Below are positions 13,233 through 21,868 of a DNA stretch of 32,580 nucleotides, in pieces. Where the stretch lies: positions 1-32,580 of the forward strand of contig JACDGV010000028.1 in the NCBI GenBank assembly GCA_013821425.1, written 5' to 3'. Position 1 is the stretch's first letter; every line of letters begins with the position of its first letter. The notes beneath the pieces are model-generated. The model saw only the letters and a program-made list of their open reading frames with translations, had not been told where the DNA came from and searched no databases. Made by a program: the position numbers and the translations under genes. This stretch comes from Nitrosospira sp. GTDB lineage: Bacteria > Pseudomonadota > Gammaproteobacteria > Burkholderiales > Nitrosomonadaceae.

Positions 13233-16076
13233 TCAGCTAGTGCTTTTGGCGCGCAGCCGCACTACGAGCTTGCTCAATTCACGCAGCCACAGCACCGAAC
13301 TCGCCACCAGCGCGCAAAATAGCCAGTCGTCCAGGCTGAGGCTCACGGTCGAAAACGCCTTTTGCAGAAAAGGCGTGTAGACCACCGCAAACTGCAGCAG
13401 TAGCGATAGCGCAATCGTGGCCCACAGCCACTTGTTGGAGAACAGCGCGACGAATGCGCTCTGCTCGTCCGATCGCGCGTTGAAGACATTGAAGAGGTTG
13501 AACAGCACCAGCGTGGTGAACGCCATCGTCTGGGCATAGCGCATGCTGCCGGAGCCTTCTATGAAACCTCCCGGCAGGCTGGCATCCAGCACCAGCAGTG
13601 TCCCGGCCCCCATGATCACGCCGACGAAGGCGATGCCGGACCACATTCGCGGCGTGATCACGCCTTCGCCTTTGGCGCGAGGAGGGTGGCGCATGATGTC
13701 CGGGTCGGGCGGGTCGACGCCCAGCGCGAGCGCCGGCGCGCCATCCGTCACCAGGTTGATCCACAGGAGCTGCGTCGCCAGCAACGGCAGCACGATCAAC
13801 TGGTCTTCCGCGTGCAGCCCGATGGCGCTCGCCATCAGCACGCCGAAGAAAACCGCCAGCACCTCGCCAATGTTCGATGAAAGCAGATAGCGCAGGAATT
13901 TTCGGATATTGGAGAAAATGGCGCGCCCTTCTTCGGCCGCCGCGACGATTGAAGCGAAATTGTCGTCGGTAAGCACCATGTCGGCGGCTTCCTTGGAAAC
14001 GTCCGTTCCCGTCATTCCCATTGCCACGCCAATGTCTGCCGTCTTCAGGGCCGGTGCGTCGTTCACCCCGTCGCCTGTCATCGCCACCACCTGGCCTCCA
14101 CGCTGCAGTGCCTTGACGATCCTCAGCTTGTGTTCGGGACTGACGCGCGCGTAAACGGACACTTCCTTTACTGTCTCGTCAAGCGCTTCGTCCGAAAGCT
14201 TCTCCAGTTCCGCGCCGGTAACCGCCCGCCCGTTTTCGACTATACCGAGCTTGGCGGCAATCACGGCCGCGGTGATGGGGTGATCGCCCGTTATCATTAT
14301 GGAGCGTATCCCCGCCGTTATTGCTCGCGAGACGGCCTCTTTCGCTTCTTCCCGCGGTGGATCGATCATGCCGATCAACCCGGCGAAGACGAGATCCTGC
14401 TCGACGCTTTCGTCAATTGTGTCGAGCGCGTCAGCGGGTAGGGAGCGGTAGGCAACGCCCAGTGAGCGCAACGCTTCGGCCGCCAGTTCTTCATTCGCCT
14501 TTAAAATCCCGGCACGGCGCTGCGCTGTCAGGGGTTTTTCCTCTCCCCCCACCAACTCGGACGAGCAGCGCCCAAGCAACAGGTCCGGCGCCCCTTTCGT
14601 GAATACAAGCAGGCGCCCCCTCCTTTCGGCGTCGGTATGGATGGTGGTCATCAGCTTGCGCTCCGAAGTGAAGGGCACTTCTCCGACGCGTTCGAAGCGC
14701 GCCTCCAGCGCTTCCGCTCCCAGCCCCGCCTTGCGCGCGGCAACGATGAGCGCCGCTTCGGTCGGATCGCCCCGAACCGTCCAGCCCCCATCCTGCTCCT
14801 GCAACATAGCATTATTGGCGCGCTCGGCCACGGCAAGCGCCCGTTCCAGCTCTATTCCAAGGGCGCCCGAAATCAACCCATTTTCGCCTCCAGACGTGCC
14901 ATCCGGGGCTTCTGCGCCTCCATCCCGGCGCACTTCGCCTTCCGGGGCATATCCCGTGCCGCTTATTGTTATGCGGCCGCTCGCGGTCACGACCGCGCGC
15001 ACTGTCATCTCGTTCCTGGTCAGGGTGCCTGTTTTATCAGAGGCAATGACGGTAGCGGAGCCCAGGGTTTCAACCGCCGGAAGGTTTCGCACGACTGCGT
15101 TTCTGCGCGCCATGCGCTGAACGCCGAGGGAAAGGACGGCTGTCACTACGGCCGGCAATCCCTCCGGTATTGCGGCGACAGCCAGTGCCACCCCCAGAAT
15201 AAGCGCATCGAAAGCCGCAGTGAACGTGCTGACATTCCCCACGAGCATAATGGTTGCGATCATGATCGCCGCGATGATGACAACGATTATTCCCAACAGC
15301 TTGCCCACGCGTGCGAGCTCCTTTTGCAGCGGGGTGATTTCTTTCGGCGTTTCATCCAGCATCCCGGCGATGCGTCCCATCTGGGTGTGCATCCCTGTCG
15401 CGACCACCACTGCCCGTCCTCGCCCGGAGGTGGCGGCGGTGCCGCTGAAGACCATGTTGTGCCGGTCGCCCAGTTCCGCTTCCCCGGTGATCGCAAGCGT
15501 ATCTTTCGATACCGGCACGCTCTCGCCGGTGAGAGCGGCCTCCGCCGTTCGCAGCGCAGTCGATTGAATCACCCGGGCGTCGGCGGGAATGGTGCTTCCC
15601 TCCTCGATCAGCACGATATCGCCGGGGACGAGTTCGGCCCCGGCGATATTTAGGCGCACCCCGTCCCGAGTGACGTCGGCCTGCGCCGCCGACATCTGCC
15701 GCAACGCCGCGACTGCTTCCTCCGCGCGCGACTCCTGGATATATCCCATGAAGGCGTTGAGCAGAACCACCGCAAAAATGGCGGTGGCTTCGTAAGGCCA
15801 GGCGGATTCGCGCTCATACAGCCACAGTGCGGCCGAGATCGCCGTTGCGATCAGCAGCAGGGCAACCAGCACATTTTGGAACTGGGCAAGGAATCTCCTC
15901 CACCCGGGAATCGGCTTCGCGGCCTCCAGCTCGTTCCGGCCATATCTTTCAAGCCGCGCCCGCGCTTCCTGTTCGCTCAAGCCGTGGCGCGCGTCGGTAT
16001 GCAGGGAGGCTAGCACTTCGTCCACGGATTGCCGGTATGGATATGCTTGACTCTGCGAAGGGTCCGGCATGCTCAT
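13233..16076 (-). CDS. SERCA-like P2A-type Ca2+-transporting ATPase
   Basis: I start this 947-residue pump at ATG 16076 (AGG seven bases upstream), since the family domain begins at SVDEVLASLHTDARHGLSEQ; an in-frame ATG at 16175 adds 33 unconserved residues. TGES is at 183-186, PEGLP at 304-308, and the phosphorylated Asp at 347 in DKTGTLT. TGDGVNDAPALK forms the hinge. All visible Ca2+ ligands of SERCA have counterparts: E305 (E309), N735 and E738 in SSNIGEV (N768, E771), and N774, T777 and D778 in NLVTDG (N796, T799, D800). It should therefore export Ca2+, or possibly Mn2+, from the cytosol. It converges on the PLD gene with a 60-base gap. Confidence 0.9.
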   Translation of the reverse strand: MSMPDPSQSQAYPYRQSVDEVLASLHTDARHGLSEQEARARLERYGRNELEAAKPIPGWRRFLAQFQNVLVALLLIATAISAALWLYERESAWPYEATAIFAVVLLNAFMGYIQESRAEEAVAALRQMSAAQADVTRDGVRLNIAGAELVPGDIVLIEEGSTIPADARVIQSTALRTAEAALTGESVPVSKDTLAITGEAELGDRHNMVFSGTAATSGRGRAVVVATGMHTQMGRIAGMLDETPKEITPLQKELARVGKLLGIIVVIIAAIMIATIMLVGNVSTFTAAFDALILGVALAVAAIPEGLPAVVTAVLSLGVQRMARRNAVVRNLPAVETLGSATVIASDKTGTLTRNEMTVRAVVTASGRITISGTGYAPEGEVRRDGGAEAPDGTSGGENGLISGALGIELERALAVAERANNAMLQEQDGGWTVRGDPTEAALIVAARKAGLGAEALEARFERVGEVPFTSERKLMTTIHTDAERRGRLLVFTKGAPDLLLGRCSSELVGGEEKPLTAQRRAGILKANEELAAEALRSLGVAYRSLPADALDTIDESVEQDLVFAGLIGMIDPPREEAKEAVSRAITAGIRSIMITGDHPITAAVIAAKLGIVENGRAVTGAELEKLSDEALDETVKEVSVYARVSPEHKLRIVKALQRGGQVVAMTGDGVNDAPALKTADIGVAMGMTGTDVSKEAADMVLTDDNFASIVAAAEEGRAIFSNIRKFLRYLLSSNIGEVLAVFFGVLMASAIGLHAEDQLIVLPLLATQLLWINLVTDGAPALALGVDPPDPDIMRHPPRAKGEGVITPRMWSGIAFVGVIMGAGTLLVLDASLPGGFIEGSGSMRYAQTMAFTTLVLFNLFNVFNARSDEQSAFVALFSNKWLWATIALSLLLQFAVVYTPFLQKAFSTVSLSLDDWLFCALVASSVLWLRELSKLVVRLRAKSTS

Positions 16077-16300
16077 CTGCCGGCCTGAGAGTGTTTTCGA
16101 GATGAACCGGGAGCGGAATAAATGGACAGGGAACGTGGCGCCGGAAAAGGAGAACGCTCCGAAGACGCGCGACATGCGCCGGTCGCCCGCCAGTTTGTGA
16201 TGCCGAAGTGCGTGATGCGGCAGGCGCCCTTATTTGCCACGGTGCGCTCCGGGGAACTTGTTTAGTATTTCCTGGCGTTCATCCCAGGTTCAAGGGTGGC

Positions 16301-16885
16301 CTACTTCAGCGTGCCCTGGATCTGCTGCGCATGCTCGAGGTGCTCGGAAAACGGCGCAAACAAATTGAACAGCAGCGCCTTCAACTCTTCATTCCTGACT
16401 TTGGGCATCAGCCTATCGTCGATCATATCGAGTGTATTCTGGTGGAGGACGACATCCTGATCGATGAACGCTTTGTCAAACTCTTCGCCGCGCAGCGTCT
16501 CTAGTCGGGCGATGTCTTTGGCGCCATCCGCCCGCAGTTCCCTGCTGAGGGAATTATCGCGCGGCGTCAGATTGAGCTTCGCCGCCAGTTCAGCTGCAGA
16601 CTGGCTGACATCCGCATGCCTGGCAACCACCTGCTGAGCATGTGCCTTGATTTTTTCGCTGGTGGATCGGGATTGCGCGAGCTTACCGGCATGGATGGCA
16701 ATGCCGTTCACGGTGATCATGGCGTCTACTATCTGCGCATCGTCCATATCCCGGGCCTCCGGTAATGCGGCGAGAGCGGGGGTCACCAACCCGTTCGCCA
16801 GCAGGAGGACCAACAGGACGAAAGGGAGCAGATGGGCGAGAGGAACAAGACGGATGGGATGGACGGGATGGACGAACCCTTTCAT
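16301..16885 (-). CDS. DUF4142-domain exported protein
   Basis: This 194-residue protein has a basic N-terminus (MKGFVHPVHPIRLVPLAHLL) and a long hydrophobic segment ending LVTPALA, a Sec signal with cleavage near residue 39. The mature part is the helical DUF4142 domain: DAQIVDAMITVNGIAIHAGK, then SEKIKAHAQQVVARHADVSQ and EEFDKAFIDQDVVLHQNTLD. This ferritin-like four-helix domain is common in soil bacteria and often linked to stress, but has no proven reaction. GAGGAAAT precedes the ATG. The N-terminal VHPVHPI comes from a short tandem repeat in the DNA. It lies 38 bases after the 115-residue gene on the same strand, so co-transcription is likely. Confidence 0.85.
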   Translation of the reverse strand: MKGFVHPVHPIRLVPLAHLLPFVLLVLLLANGLVTPALAALPEARDMDDAQIVDAMITVNGIAIHAGKLAQSRSTSEKIKAHAQQVVARHADVSQSAAELAAKLNLTPRDNSLSRELRADGAKDIARLETLRGEEFDKAFIDQDVVLHQNTLDMIDDRLMPKVRNEELKALLFNLFAPFSEHLEHAQQIQGTLK

Positions 16886-16923
16886 TCGGATTTCCTCGAA
16901 AAATCAGTTATGAAGGGCTTTGT

Positions 16924-17271
16924 TCAGCCCGGACCGTTCCTGGCATGCGATGCGGGAAGCGTGATGAGAATTTTTGGCGGACTGAGAACATGCACTTTAG
17001 CTAGTGCCGCCGTAAGTGGTTCAATGAGTGACGATAGCTCCTCCAGGCCTTTGACGCTTGCGACCTCCGCCAGGAGTTCCGGACCGCCTGAAGCGTCTAT
17101 ATTTTCGAGCTGGGCCGCAGGCTCGTCGGGGTGCAGCAGGGAAAACAGCGAGTGGTTATAGTTGGACGGCAAGGTAATTTCTATTTCCTGCGCGGTTTCC
17201 AGCAGCGAGGGTATCGATTCAATCGTTTCGTGGCCGTGCCAGGGTAACTTGACTAGAGGTTCTTTTTCCAT
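16924..17271 (-). CDS. Hypothetical protein (115 aa)
   Basis: GAGG lies five bases before the ATG. The protein begins MEKEPLVKLPWHGHETIESI and continues PSLLETAQEIEITLPSNYNH, with an acidic helical middle (GGPELLAEVASVKGLEELSS) and a Pro-rich end. It has no signal peptide, membrane span or recognisable domain, and I cannot name a family. Its position directly upstream of the DUF4142 gene, same strand with 38 bases between, suggests one transcript. Confidence 0.6.
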   Translation of the reverse strand: MEKEPLVKLPWHGHETIESIPSLLETAQEIEITLPSNYNHSLFSLLHPDEPAAQLENIDASGGPELLAEVASVKGLEELSSLIEPLTAALAKVHVLSPPKILITLPASHARNGPG

Positions 17272-17510
17272 TATTACCTCGCTTTATTGAGTCCTGGTAT
17301 CTGCTTTATCCAGCCCCCGAATTTCTTGTTTTTTGAGCGCTGTAAACTATACTGGGATTGCCACACGGCACCCGGTACCCGTTCAGGGTAGCATAACGGC
17401 CCGCATTATTGACGAAACTTCGATCTATTTGGAGTGTTGCAAGGGTTTGCTTTAAAGATGACGCTTATCCAGGAACTGTTCAAACCGATTATCGGAAAGG
17501 AGTGCTTGTC

Positions 17511-17783
17511 ATGAAACAAACAAGGACATTTATATTTACAGGGTTATTCGCGCTTACGCTTCTTGTATCCGGGTGCGCCACCCAGAGCCAGGATCGGATA
17601 CCTCCGGCCGGTACGGCCGTAGGCACCACATCCGATGTTTTCAGACAGGCTGCGAGGGGTCTCCAACCCGACTGTGGAAGATTTAGCAGTGGGTGCACAT
17701 GCATTCTCGACGGAATTCAGACATCCTGTGCTCTCGTTTTCGCGTGCCTGGACTCTGGCAATTGTCAGCGGGTGGCCAGGTAG
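17511..17783 (+). CDS. Small cysteine-rich lipoprotein
   Basis: A good ribosome-binding site (GGAAAGGA, 17494-17501) sets the ATG at 17511. The 90-residue product begins MKQTRTFIFTGLFALTLLVS and reaches lipobox VSGC at residues 19-22, so the mature protein is a membrane-anchored lipoprotein of about 69 residues. Its second half has six cysteines in two pairs of clusters (PDCGRFSSGCTCILDGIQTS and CALVFACLDSGNCQRVAR), suggesting two or three disulfides in the periplasm or metal binding. I do not recognise the family. A possible promoter, TTGTTT (17326) with TATACT (17348), lies far upstream. The stop is nine bases from that of the convergent cbpM gene. Confidence 0.65.
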   Translation: MKQTRTFIFTGLFALTLLVSGCATQSQDRIPPAGTAVGTTSDVFRQAARGLQPDCGRFSSGCTCILDGIQTSCALVFACLDSGNCQRVAR

Positions 17784-17792
17784 AGTCCGATT

Positions 17793-18173
17793 CTATCCTG
17801 CTGCTTCACTCGTCGCCCGTGTCCGGAGTTGCGCGTGGAGGTTATCGATCTCGTCCAGCAGTTGCAGGGCTAGCGCGACTCCCGCGAGATTGATGCCGAG
17901 ATCGGTTTGTAGACGCATTGCCGTCCGGGCGCGCCGCACCTGAATGCCGGTAAAGCGCCAGCGATGAGGGTCGTTTTCTTCCTGAGCAATTTCCGGAGCG
18001 AGGAGGCCCTCATCGACCAGTTCAATGATATACCCGGTCTGTACTGCGCAGGCATGGCTGAGTTCGGCCAGCGTCAGGGCATTGTGTTCGTCCAGAACGG
18101 TGCCGCTCAGCTCAGATGGTGCTCCGGCCGACGTTTCAGCCGGCTTATTGTTCAGCCTGTCTTTGCTGGTCAT
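17793..18173 (-). CDS. cbpM: CbpM-like chaperone modulator
   Basis: The 126-residue protein has a disordered N-terminal tail (about 1-30) followed by a MerR-like helical domain: [20 protein letters not shown], then [40 protein letters not shown] and [20 protein letters not shown]. This is the CbpM/YccK fold, which in E. coli binds the J domain of CbpA and blocks its co-chaperone and DNA-binding activities. The start codon overlaps the cbpA stop as ATGA (18173-18170), the conserved cbpA-cbpM order, so the pair is made at coupled levels. The N-terminal extension is longer than in E. coli CbpM. Confidence 0.87.
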   Translation of the reverse strand: MTSKDRLNNKPAETSAGAPSELSGTVLDEHNALTLAELSHACAVQTGYIIELVDEGLLAPEIAQEENDPHRWRFTGIQVRRARTAMRLQTDLGINLAGVALALQLLDEIDNLHAQLRTRATSEAAG

Positions 18174-19150
18174 GTGCCTACTCCCAATTTGACCCTCGGG
18201 TTAAAGGATTCGAACTGCCCGGCCATGCCGCGGTAAAACGCCTTCGCCGTTTCCTCGGTGGCGGGAGGCTGGACAATATGCAGCACGACATAAAGATCAC
18301 CTGGCGTTTTACCGGGTATCCCACGGCCCTTCAATCTCAGCTTGCGCCCGGTAACGGAATCAGGCGGAATCCGGAGTTCGACTACTCCGTCCGGGGTAGG
18401 AGTTTTTACCGTTGCGCCCAACGCGGCCTCCCAGGGCGCAACCGGCAGATCGAGATACAAGTCCGGATTCTCTACACGATAATATGGGTGTGGGCGAAAT
18501 TCAACCTCCAGATACAGGTCGCCAGGTTTGCCCTGGCCGTGGCCCCGCGCTCCCTGTCCGGCGAGCCGGATATACTGTTTGGGCCGGATACCGCGCGGGA
18601 TGACGACATTCAGCTTGTGTTCGCGTGTAGTCACGTGGCCTCGTGCGTCGACTCCCGGTACCTGCAAGGTAATGGCGCGGGTTGCCCCCGTGTAGGAGTC
18701 TTGAAGATCGATCATAACTTTGGCGTAGTGATCCTCGCCGGGCGCATGAAAGGCCGCGCTTCCCTGCCTCCGACTTGCAGCGCCGGGGCCGCCGGAAGCC
18801 GAACCAAAACCGCGGCCGAATAAGGATTCAAAAAAATCGCTGTATTGCGACGCATCGCCTCCCCCAAAACCACGGTCCGAAAACTCGTAACCCGCATTCC
18901 AGTCAGGTGGCGGGCGAAAATCCTGGTTTGCCTTCCAGTTGGTACCGAGTTGGTCATACGCGACCCGTTTTTCCGGATCCTTAAGCACTTCGTAGGCCTC
19001 GCCCAGTTCCTTGAAGCGGGCTTCGGCCTGCGGCTCCTTGCTCACATCGGGGTGATATTTCCGTGCCAGCTTCCGATAAGCGCGCTTGATCTCATCCTGG
19101 GAGGCATCGCGCGCAACGCCCATGATCTTGTAATAATCCTTGTATTCCAT
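18170..19150 (-). CDS. cbpA: CbpA-like DnaJ-family co-chaperone
   Basis: ATG at 19150 with AGGAAA seven bases upstream gives 326 residues. The J domain spans about 1-70 with HPD at 33-35 ([12 protein letters not shown]). A Gly/Phe-rich linker follows ([20 protein letters not shown]), then two beta-sandwich client-binding domains with [40 protein letters not shown] and [20 protein letters not shown]. It lacks the DnaJ cysteine zinc domain, as CbpA does. It should stimulate DnaK ATPase and, in stationary phase, bind curved DNA. The ATGA-coupled cbpM gene follows. An IS200-type element sits 98 bases upstream of the start and may have altered the promoter. Confidence 0.92.
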   Translation of the reverse strand: MEYKDYYKIMGVARDASQDEIKRAYRKLARKYHPDVSKEPQAEARFKELGEAYEVLKDPEKRVAYDQLGTNWKANQDFRPPPDWNAGYEFSDRGFGGGDASQYSDFFESLFGRGFGSASGGPGAASRRQGSAAFHAPGEDHYAKVMIDLQDSYTGATRAITLQVPGVDARGHVTTREHKLNVVIPRGIRPKQYIRLAGQGARGHGQGKPGDLYLEVEFRPHPYYRVENPDLYLDLPVAPWEAALGATVKTPTPDGVVELRIPPDSVTGRKLRLKGRGIPGKTPGDLYVVLHIVQPPATEETAKAFYRGMAGQFESFNPRVKLGVGT

Positions 19151-19247
19151 CAATGTTTCCTAATGCGATAAGGAGGTGTTGCAGAAGCGGTTCGCCCAAG
19201 CATAACCCGAATCCGGCGATTACCCGAGATCGCCTGGAACTCAACAA

Positions 19248-19267
19248 CCACCGGCTAAAGCCGGTGG
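19248..19267. repeat. REP-like hairpin, right (3' of tnpA) end
   Basis: CCACCGGCTAAAGCCGGTGG folds into an eight-pair stem with a TAAA-type loop. An almost identical hairpin occurs at 19795-19812 on the other side of tnpA. Confidence 0.8.
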
Positions 19268-19318
19268 GTTGGAATTACGGACTGAAAGTCCGGATACGCG
19301 TCAGCTGAACGACGCGTC

Positions 19319-19750
19319 CTAATCGGGTTCCATTTTGAAATCATCGTTCGGCCTCGGTTCAAAATGATGCTCCAAATACTGCTTGATCATCTCTTCCGTC
19401 ATCTGTCCCACTGTGGCACAAAAATACCCCCTCGCCCAAAAATGTCTTCCCCAATGCTTTTTCTTCAAGTGCGGAAACTCTTCAAACAACTTGCTCGACG
19501 TGCGCCCCTTGATTCGCCTCATGATCTCGCTTGGCGCCATCACAGGCGGACAACTCGCCAAAATATGCACGTGGTCCTTGCTCACGACACCTTTCACCAT
19601 CCTGATCTCAAAGGCTTCGCATGTCTCTCGTACCAGTTCTCGAACTCGCTCCGCCACCTCTCCAGTCAGCACCTTGTACCGGTACTTCGTTACCCATACA
19701 AAATGGTACTCAATTTGAAAAATAGTATGACTGCCATATCTGTAATCCAT
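19319..19750 (-). CDS. tnpA: IS200/IS605 Y1 HUH transposase TnpA
   Basis: This full-length 143-residue Y1 transposase reads MDYRYGSHTIFQIEYHFVWV, then TKYRYKVL. The HUH metal-binding pair is H60-V-H62 (SKDHVHILASCPP) and the nucleophile is Y125 (EEMIKQYLEHH). GGAGGTG lies about 6 bases before the ATG. The enzyme moves single-stranded DNA by forming a phosphotyrosine link at the element end. All key residues are intact, so the element may still be mobile. An alternative reading as a domesticated REP-associated transposase (RAYT) is unlikely because the element is compact and has its own pair of hairpins. Confidence 0.93.
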   Translation of the reverse strand: MDYRYGSHTIFQIEYHFVWVTKYRYKVLTGEVAERVRELVRETCEAFEIRMVKGVVSKDHVHILASCPPVMAPSEIMRRIKGRTSSKLFEEFPHLKKKHWGRHFWARGYFCATVGQMTEEMIKQYLEHHFEPRPNDDFKMEPD

Positions 19751-19794
19751 GCCGCACCTCCACCTCGTGCAGCATATTGTCGCAGCTAAAGCTG

Positions 19795-19812
19795 ACCGGC
19801 TAAAGCCGGTGG
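19795..19812. repeat. REP-like hairpin, left (5' of tnpA) end
   Basis: ACCGGCTAAAGCCGGTGG repeats the stem-loop found at 19248-19267. The palindrome GGTTTAAACC overlaps its right edge (19811-19820). Confidence 0.75.
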
Positions 19813-20053
19813 TTTAAACCTTGGAATGGAAAATTAAGGCTCGAACAATGACACCCCTCGTGGTGCCGGGTGCCATTGCTCGCATCAGCTTATCATCCTC
19901 TGTTTGCGGCCATACAGGCGGGGCGGATGCACGCATCCGCATGGCATCGACATCGGCATCAATTCGCACGCGGCCCAGCCGTTCCTCCCGCAGGCCCCGT
20001 ATCAGCCCGGATCAACGTTTCCCCGGTCTGTTACCGGTGTCCTGCAAACCCCC

Positions 20054-20648
20054 TTACGTAAGGCAAGGCTCAGCCGCGACCATGGGAAAGATCTCCGTGG
20101 GATGTCTCCCCGCCGCCATGTTTCCATTGCGAGCGCGTAAGGCCAACGCCAGGAGCAGCAACCCAGAGAAAATAGCATAAATGCTGATCAGCCACACCAG
20201 CGCCAAAGCTCTCGCTCCGGAAAGAAGAAAACAAATACCCCGAATGCCACTGAAATCATGCCATTGAGGAACAGGAGCACCTCGCCACGAATGACCTTGC
20301 GCAACCGGATCGCCATGATGATGTCCACCAGCCCGCTTGCGAAGACGGTTGCACCAATCACCAACACCAGCACTACCGCAGTCAAGGCCGGAAGCAGGAT
20401 GGCGATCACTCCAGCGCCAATCCCTATCAATCCCAGCAGGAGCAGCCATCAGTTACGGTTGCTTTTCCGGTTTCCCAGCGCTGCGGCAGCGGAACTCCCG
20501 CCCGCGATCAGCGCATAGGCGGCGAATATGACAAGCAGCCACATGAGTGCAATGCCGGGCCAGAGCGCACCAAAATGCCGAACAGCAGGGATGCAACGCC
20601 CCGTCAGGCCAGCGCGCCCCAGGATTTTGAAAACAACTCATCCATCAT
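20054..20648 (-). pseudogene. HdeD-family acid-resistance membrane protein, decayed
   Basis: GAGGTG precedes an ATG at 20648 and the reading MMDELFSKSWGALA stops at TGA 20606-20604. It continues in the same frame as RGVASLLFGIL, shifts near 20570 to LWPGIALMWLLVIFAAYALI, meets a second TGA at 20451-20449, and continues as WLLLLGLIGIGAGVIAILLP and ALTAVVLVLVIGATVFASGL. A further shift near 20210 leads to ALVWLISIYAIFSGLLLLAL and the end at 20054. Together these make the six-span HdeD/DUF308 fold. Two nonsense codons and two frameshifts show the gene is dead, yet its order and hydrophobicity are preserved, so decay is recent. Confidence 0.82.
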
Positions 20649-20838
20649 GTCACCTCACAATTTTCGAGTGTTGACACCATGATGGACGAGGGGGTTGGAG
20701 GCGCACCGTTCGCTATCGAACATACCGCAAACTCCCTGAAAGAGTCCTCCTTATGTGCGGTTGCGAACAGCCTGGGCAAGGCACCGGCAGTACACTCAAA
20801 AAATGGTGTTCTCTAATTCCCAATGAATAAGGAAAGCT

Positions 20839-21207
20839 ATGAGCAATTCCGAAGATAAGCCGGATTCGGGAAAGGAAACTCCCCCTTCTCCGCTATACCG
20901 CAAGGAAACAGGCATGCTGACAGAACGGGTTGAGCTGGCAGGACCGGATCCGGGGCAAAAACCCCTGAATCCGGAAGTGTCGAAGGAAGAAACACTATTG
21001 CCGCACGAGCGCGACCAGACAACGAAGCCCGCAGGTACCGGTCAGCCTACCGAACATGAGCATTCCCGCGCAGTAATTGGACAAGCGGCGGAAGATACCG
21101 AGCACGGCCTGAAAGATACGGATCGCCGGGGCGTACCATCGGATATTATTTCGTCGGACTTGCCTGCGGGAGGCAAGGTAGCAAAACGAACGACGGGCTC
21201 TAGCTGA
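20839..21207 (+). CDS. Hydrophilic, probably disordered hypothetical protein
   Basis: AAGGA lies about seven bases before the ATG. The 122-residue product is highly charged with no hydrophobic core. It reads MSNSEDKPDSGKETPPSPLY at the start, LLPHERDQTTKPAG in the middle, and AVIGQAAEDTEHGLKDTDRR, GVPSDI toward the end. The phrases LLPHERD and I-x-QAA-x-D-x-x-x-GL-x-DTD-x-RG-x-P recur in a small family common in beta- and alphaproteobacteria; members are uncharacterised. The composition suggests a stress-related hydrophilin, which is inference. Confidence 0.72.
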   Translation: MSNSEDKPDSGKETPPSPLYRKETGMLTERVELAGPDPGQKPLNPEVSKEETLLPHERDQTTKPAGTGQPTEHEHSRAVIGQAAEDTEHGLKDTDRRGVPSDIISSDLPAGGKVAKRTTGSS

Positions 21208-21283
21208 CGGGAGATGCCACTAGCCACGGCGTATCGCCGCGTTGCGGGGTGCGGCACGCTTTATTTTATCGAATCCTGCAACA

Positions 21284-21330
21284 GGGGAGTTTGAGCATTA
21301 TGAAAAAGGGGAGTTTGAGCATATGAAAAA
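21284..21330 (+). promoter_or_regulatory. Duplicated ribosome-binding/start region creating an 8-codon upstream ORF
   Basis: A unit of about 23 bases, GGGGAGTTTGAGCAT plus (T)ATGAAAAA, is present twice in tandem (21284-21307 and 21308-21330). Both copies carry GGGGAG and an ATG. The first ATG (21300) opens MKKGSLSI and stops at 21324-21326, overlapping the ATG of the main gene at 21323. Initiation at the first copy would thus be coupled to the second. Confidence 0.7.
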
Positions 21331-21799
21331 AATCCATTTCTCCCGCGTGTTCTCCCACCTGCTTTGCGCTTTCGCTTTTACGGCCGTGGTCTCCGCCTCG
21401 AGTTTTGCTGAAACCGGTTCCTCCTCCACGAATCCATCGCTCCCACCCGTGCAAACCCAGGGTCAAACCGAATTTCTTACCGGCGGCGTGGGGCTGGATG
21501 AGTCCGAAGCGATATTACGCGAAGGCAATTCGTGGCCATTGATGCTTGAGCTGGCCCAGGCGGGCAGTCAGCGCGGTGTATACATTGCTGATGTCCAGGT
21601 GACGATAAAGGATGGGTCCGGGAATACGGTTCTGGACGTTAATGCCGAAGGACCTTACCTGCTGGTAAAACTTCCACCTGGAAAGTATTCGCTCGAAGCT
21701 ATGTACGAATCGATAAAGTTGAATCGCAACTTGAACCTCCAGGAAGGGAGAAATCAGCGAATGACATTGCTCTGGCCCGTTCCTAAAAACGGCGAGTGA
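21323..21799 (+). CDS. Secreted carboxypeptidase-regulatory-like hypothetical protein
   Basis: The 158-residue product starts MKKIHFSRVFSHLLCAFAFT and continues AVVSASSFAET, a Sec signal cleaved near residue 29. The mature part includes TEFLTGGVGLDESEAILREG, a conserved GG(V/I)G-x-(D/E)E motif. A beta-sandwich follows (VYIADVQVTIKDGSGNTVLD, then GPYLLVKLPPGKYSLEAMYE) that resembles carboxypeptidase-regulatory or transthyretin-like domains. Related exported proteins are widespread in betaproteobacteria without an assigned role. I chose the ATG at 21323 because the signal peptide begins there and GGGGAG is suitably placed; it lies in a tandemly duplicated start region. Confidence 0.75.
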   Translation: MKKIHFSRVFSHLLCAFAFTAVVSASSFAETGSSSTNPSLPPVQTQGQTEFLTGGVGLDESEAILREGNSWPLMLELAQAGSQRGVYIADVQVTIKDGSGNTVLDVNAEGPYLLVKLPPGKYSLEAMYESIKLNRNLNLQEGRNQRMTLLWPVPKNGE

Positions 21800-21868
21800 T
21801 CTTCATAGCGGGGTTCCGTTCTTTTCCGTGGTCCCGCACTGACCCCCGGAGGTGCTCCCATACCGGAA

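Larger units (their letters stand above)
19248..19810. mobile_element. IS200/IS605-type element with solo tnpA and terminal hairpins
   Basis: The element holds a single tnpA gene on the reverse strand, flanked by the same hairpin at both sides: CCACCGGCTAAAGCCGGTGG at 19248-19267 and ACCGGCTAAAGCCGGTGG at 19795-19812. The inner regions add CGGACTGAAAGTCCG (19278-19292), ACGCGT arms (19296-19317) and CAGCTAAAGCTG (19783-19794). Such subterminal hairpins are what Y1 transposases bind on single-stranded DNA. No tnpB is present. The exact ends and the tetranucleotide target cannot be set from one copy. Confidence 0.8.

Noticed and set aside
19821-20053. Pro/His/Arg-rich open frames between the IS200-type element and the HdeD remnant
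   Set aside because: Three overlapping frames are equally open, none has start signals or a recognisable domain; probably non-coding or badly decayed.
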